Made by a program: the position numbers and the translations under genes
Part shown: positions 40,602 through 40,724 of the stretch, in pieces
Numbering within the stretch: position 1 is the stretch's first letter
Layout: each line of letters starts with the position of its first letter
Notes under the pieces: model-generated
Databases searched by the model: none
What the model was told of the DNA's origin: nothing
The model's input: the letters and a program-made list of their open reading frames with translations, nothing else
DNA from: Fen-1077 sp964462865
Lineage (GTDB): Bacteria; Chloroflexota; Dehalococcoidia; Dehalococcoidales; RBG-16-60-22
Length of the DNA: 40,724 bases
NCBI GenBank assembly: GCA_964462865.1
Contig: CAYWZO010000013.1
Span: 1 to 40,724 of the forward strand
Direction: 5' to 3'

Positions 40602-40724
40602 TGTCATTCCCGCGCGGGCGGGAATCCATCCCTTTCCCCATTTCCTCTCCCCTTGTGGGAGAGGAATTAAAGGTGAGGGGTACTTTTACCTCACCCCCTG
40701 TGTCCCCCTCTCCTGGCGAGGCGT
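40602..40724. repeat. Intergenic hairpin repeats at the right edge
   Basis: TCATTCCCGC...GCGGGAATCC, then TTCCTCTCCC pairing with GGGAGAGGAA (40642-40651 and 40657-40666), then GGTGAGG...CCTCACC form three successive dyads. The middle one is nearly the same as the pilB-pilC hairpin. The block is cut by the window end. Confidence 0.65.

Overview
The window looks like a chromosomal piece of a moderately GC-rich, probably single-membrane bacterium. I would place it near the Dehalococcoidia (Chloroflexota). That is an inference from gene content: a Bacillus-type LexA with its SOS box, an Fe-S type PurF, an alpha2-type glycyl-tRNA synthetase, DUF763, FmdB and PadR proteins, and type IV pilus genes without a secretin. 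TTG and GTG starts are frequent. Many promoters are recognisable as TTGACA/TATAAT types. No tRNA, rRNA or CRISPR array was seen.

Layout. Positions 1-332 are non-coding repeats. On the minus strand follow lexA, purF, an alpha/beta hydrolase, a DAHP synthase (aroF) and a histidine kinase/response regulator pair (4.6-7.8 kb).

Positions 7.9-25.0 kb form one large minus-strand accessory locus that combines a type IV pilus machine with signal transduction. In transcription order (right to left) it holds two paralogous small HTH proteins, each behind its own promoter; a major-pilin-like prepilin; a 9-PAS soluble histidine kinase; a response regulator; a receiver-PAS-kinase hybrid; a second response regulator; PilB ATPase; PilC; two prepilin-like minor pilins; a pilin-like protein carrying seven 52-residue repeats (probably an inserted seven-bladed beta-propeller); an unlisted 36-residue membrane peptide; PilO; and a fused PilM-PilN. 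Most genes overlap or nearly touch, so the sensors and the pilus are probably co-expressed. The two HTH promoters share an identical layout of four TGTGA direct repeats at 11/21/11 bp steps, 11 bp before the -10 element. This is the strongest candidate for an undescribed regulatory system here.

Positions 25.1-34.3 kb are mostly housekeeping or metabolic: a DUF167 protein, a small membrane protein, an MBL-fold hydrolase coupled to a radical SAM protein with an unusual CX4CX2C cluster motif, a CinA-type amidase, YjbQ, a crotonase-fold protein, a PadR regulator divergent from an MFS transporter with an operator over its promoter, an SbcD nuclease, a CPBP membrane protease and a HAD hydrolase.

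Positions 34.4-40.7 kb hold glyS, a small membrane protein, a membrane-anchored sulfite-oxidase-fold protein, DUF763, an FmdB zinc ribbon, a DUF998 membrane protein, a lipoprotein and a HicBA toxin-antitoxin pair whose toxin is frameshifted. Dispersed hairpin repeats lie in several intergenic gaps, and one sits between pilB and pilC.
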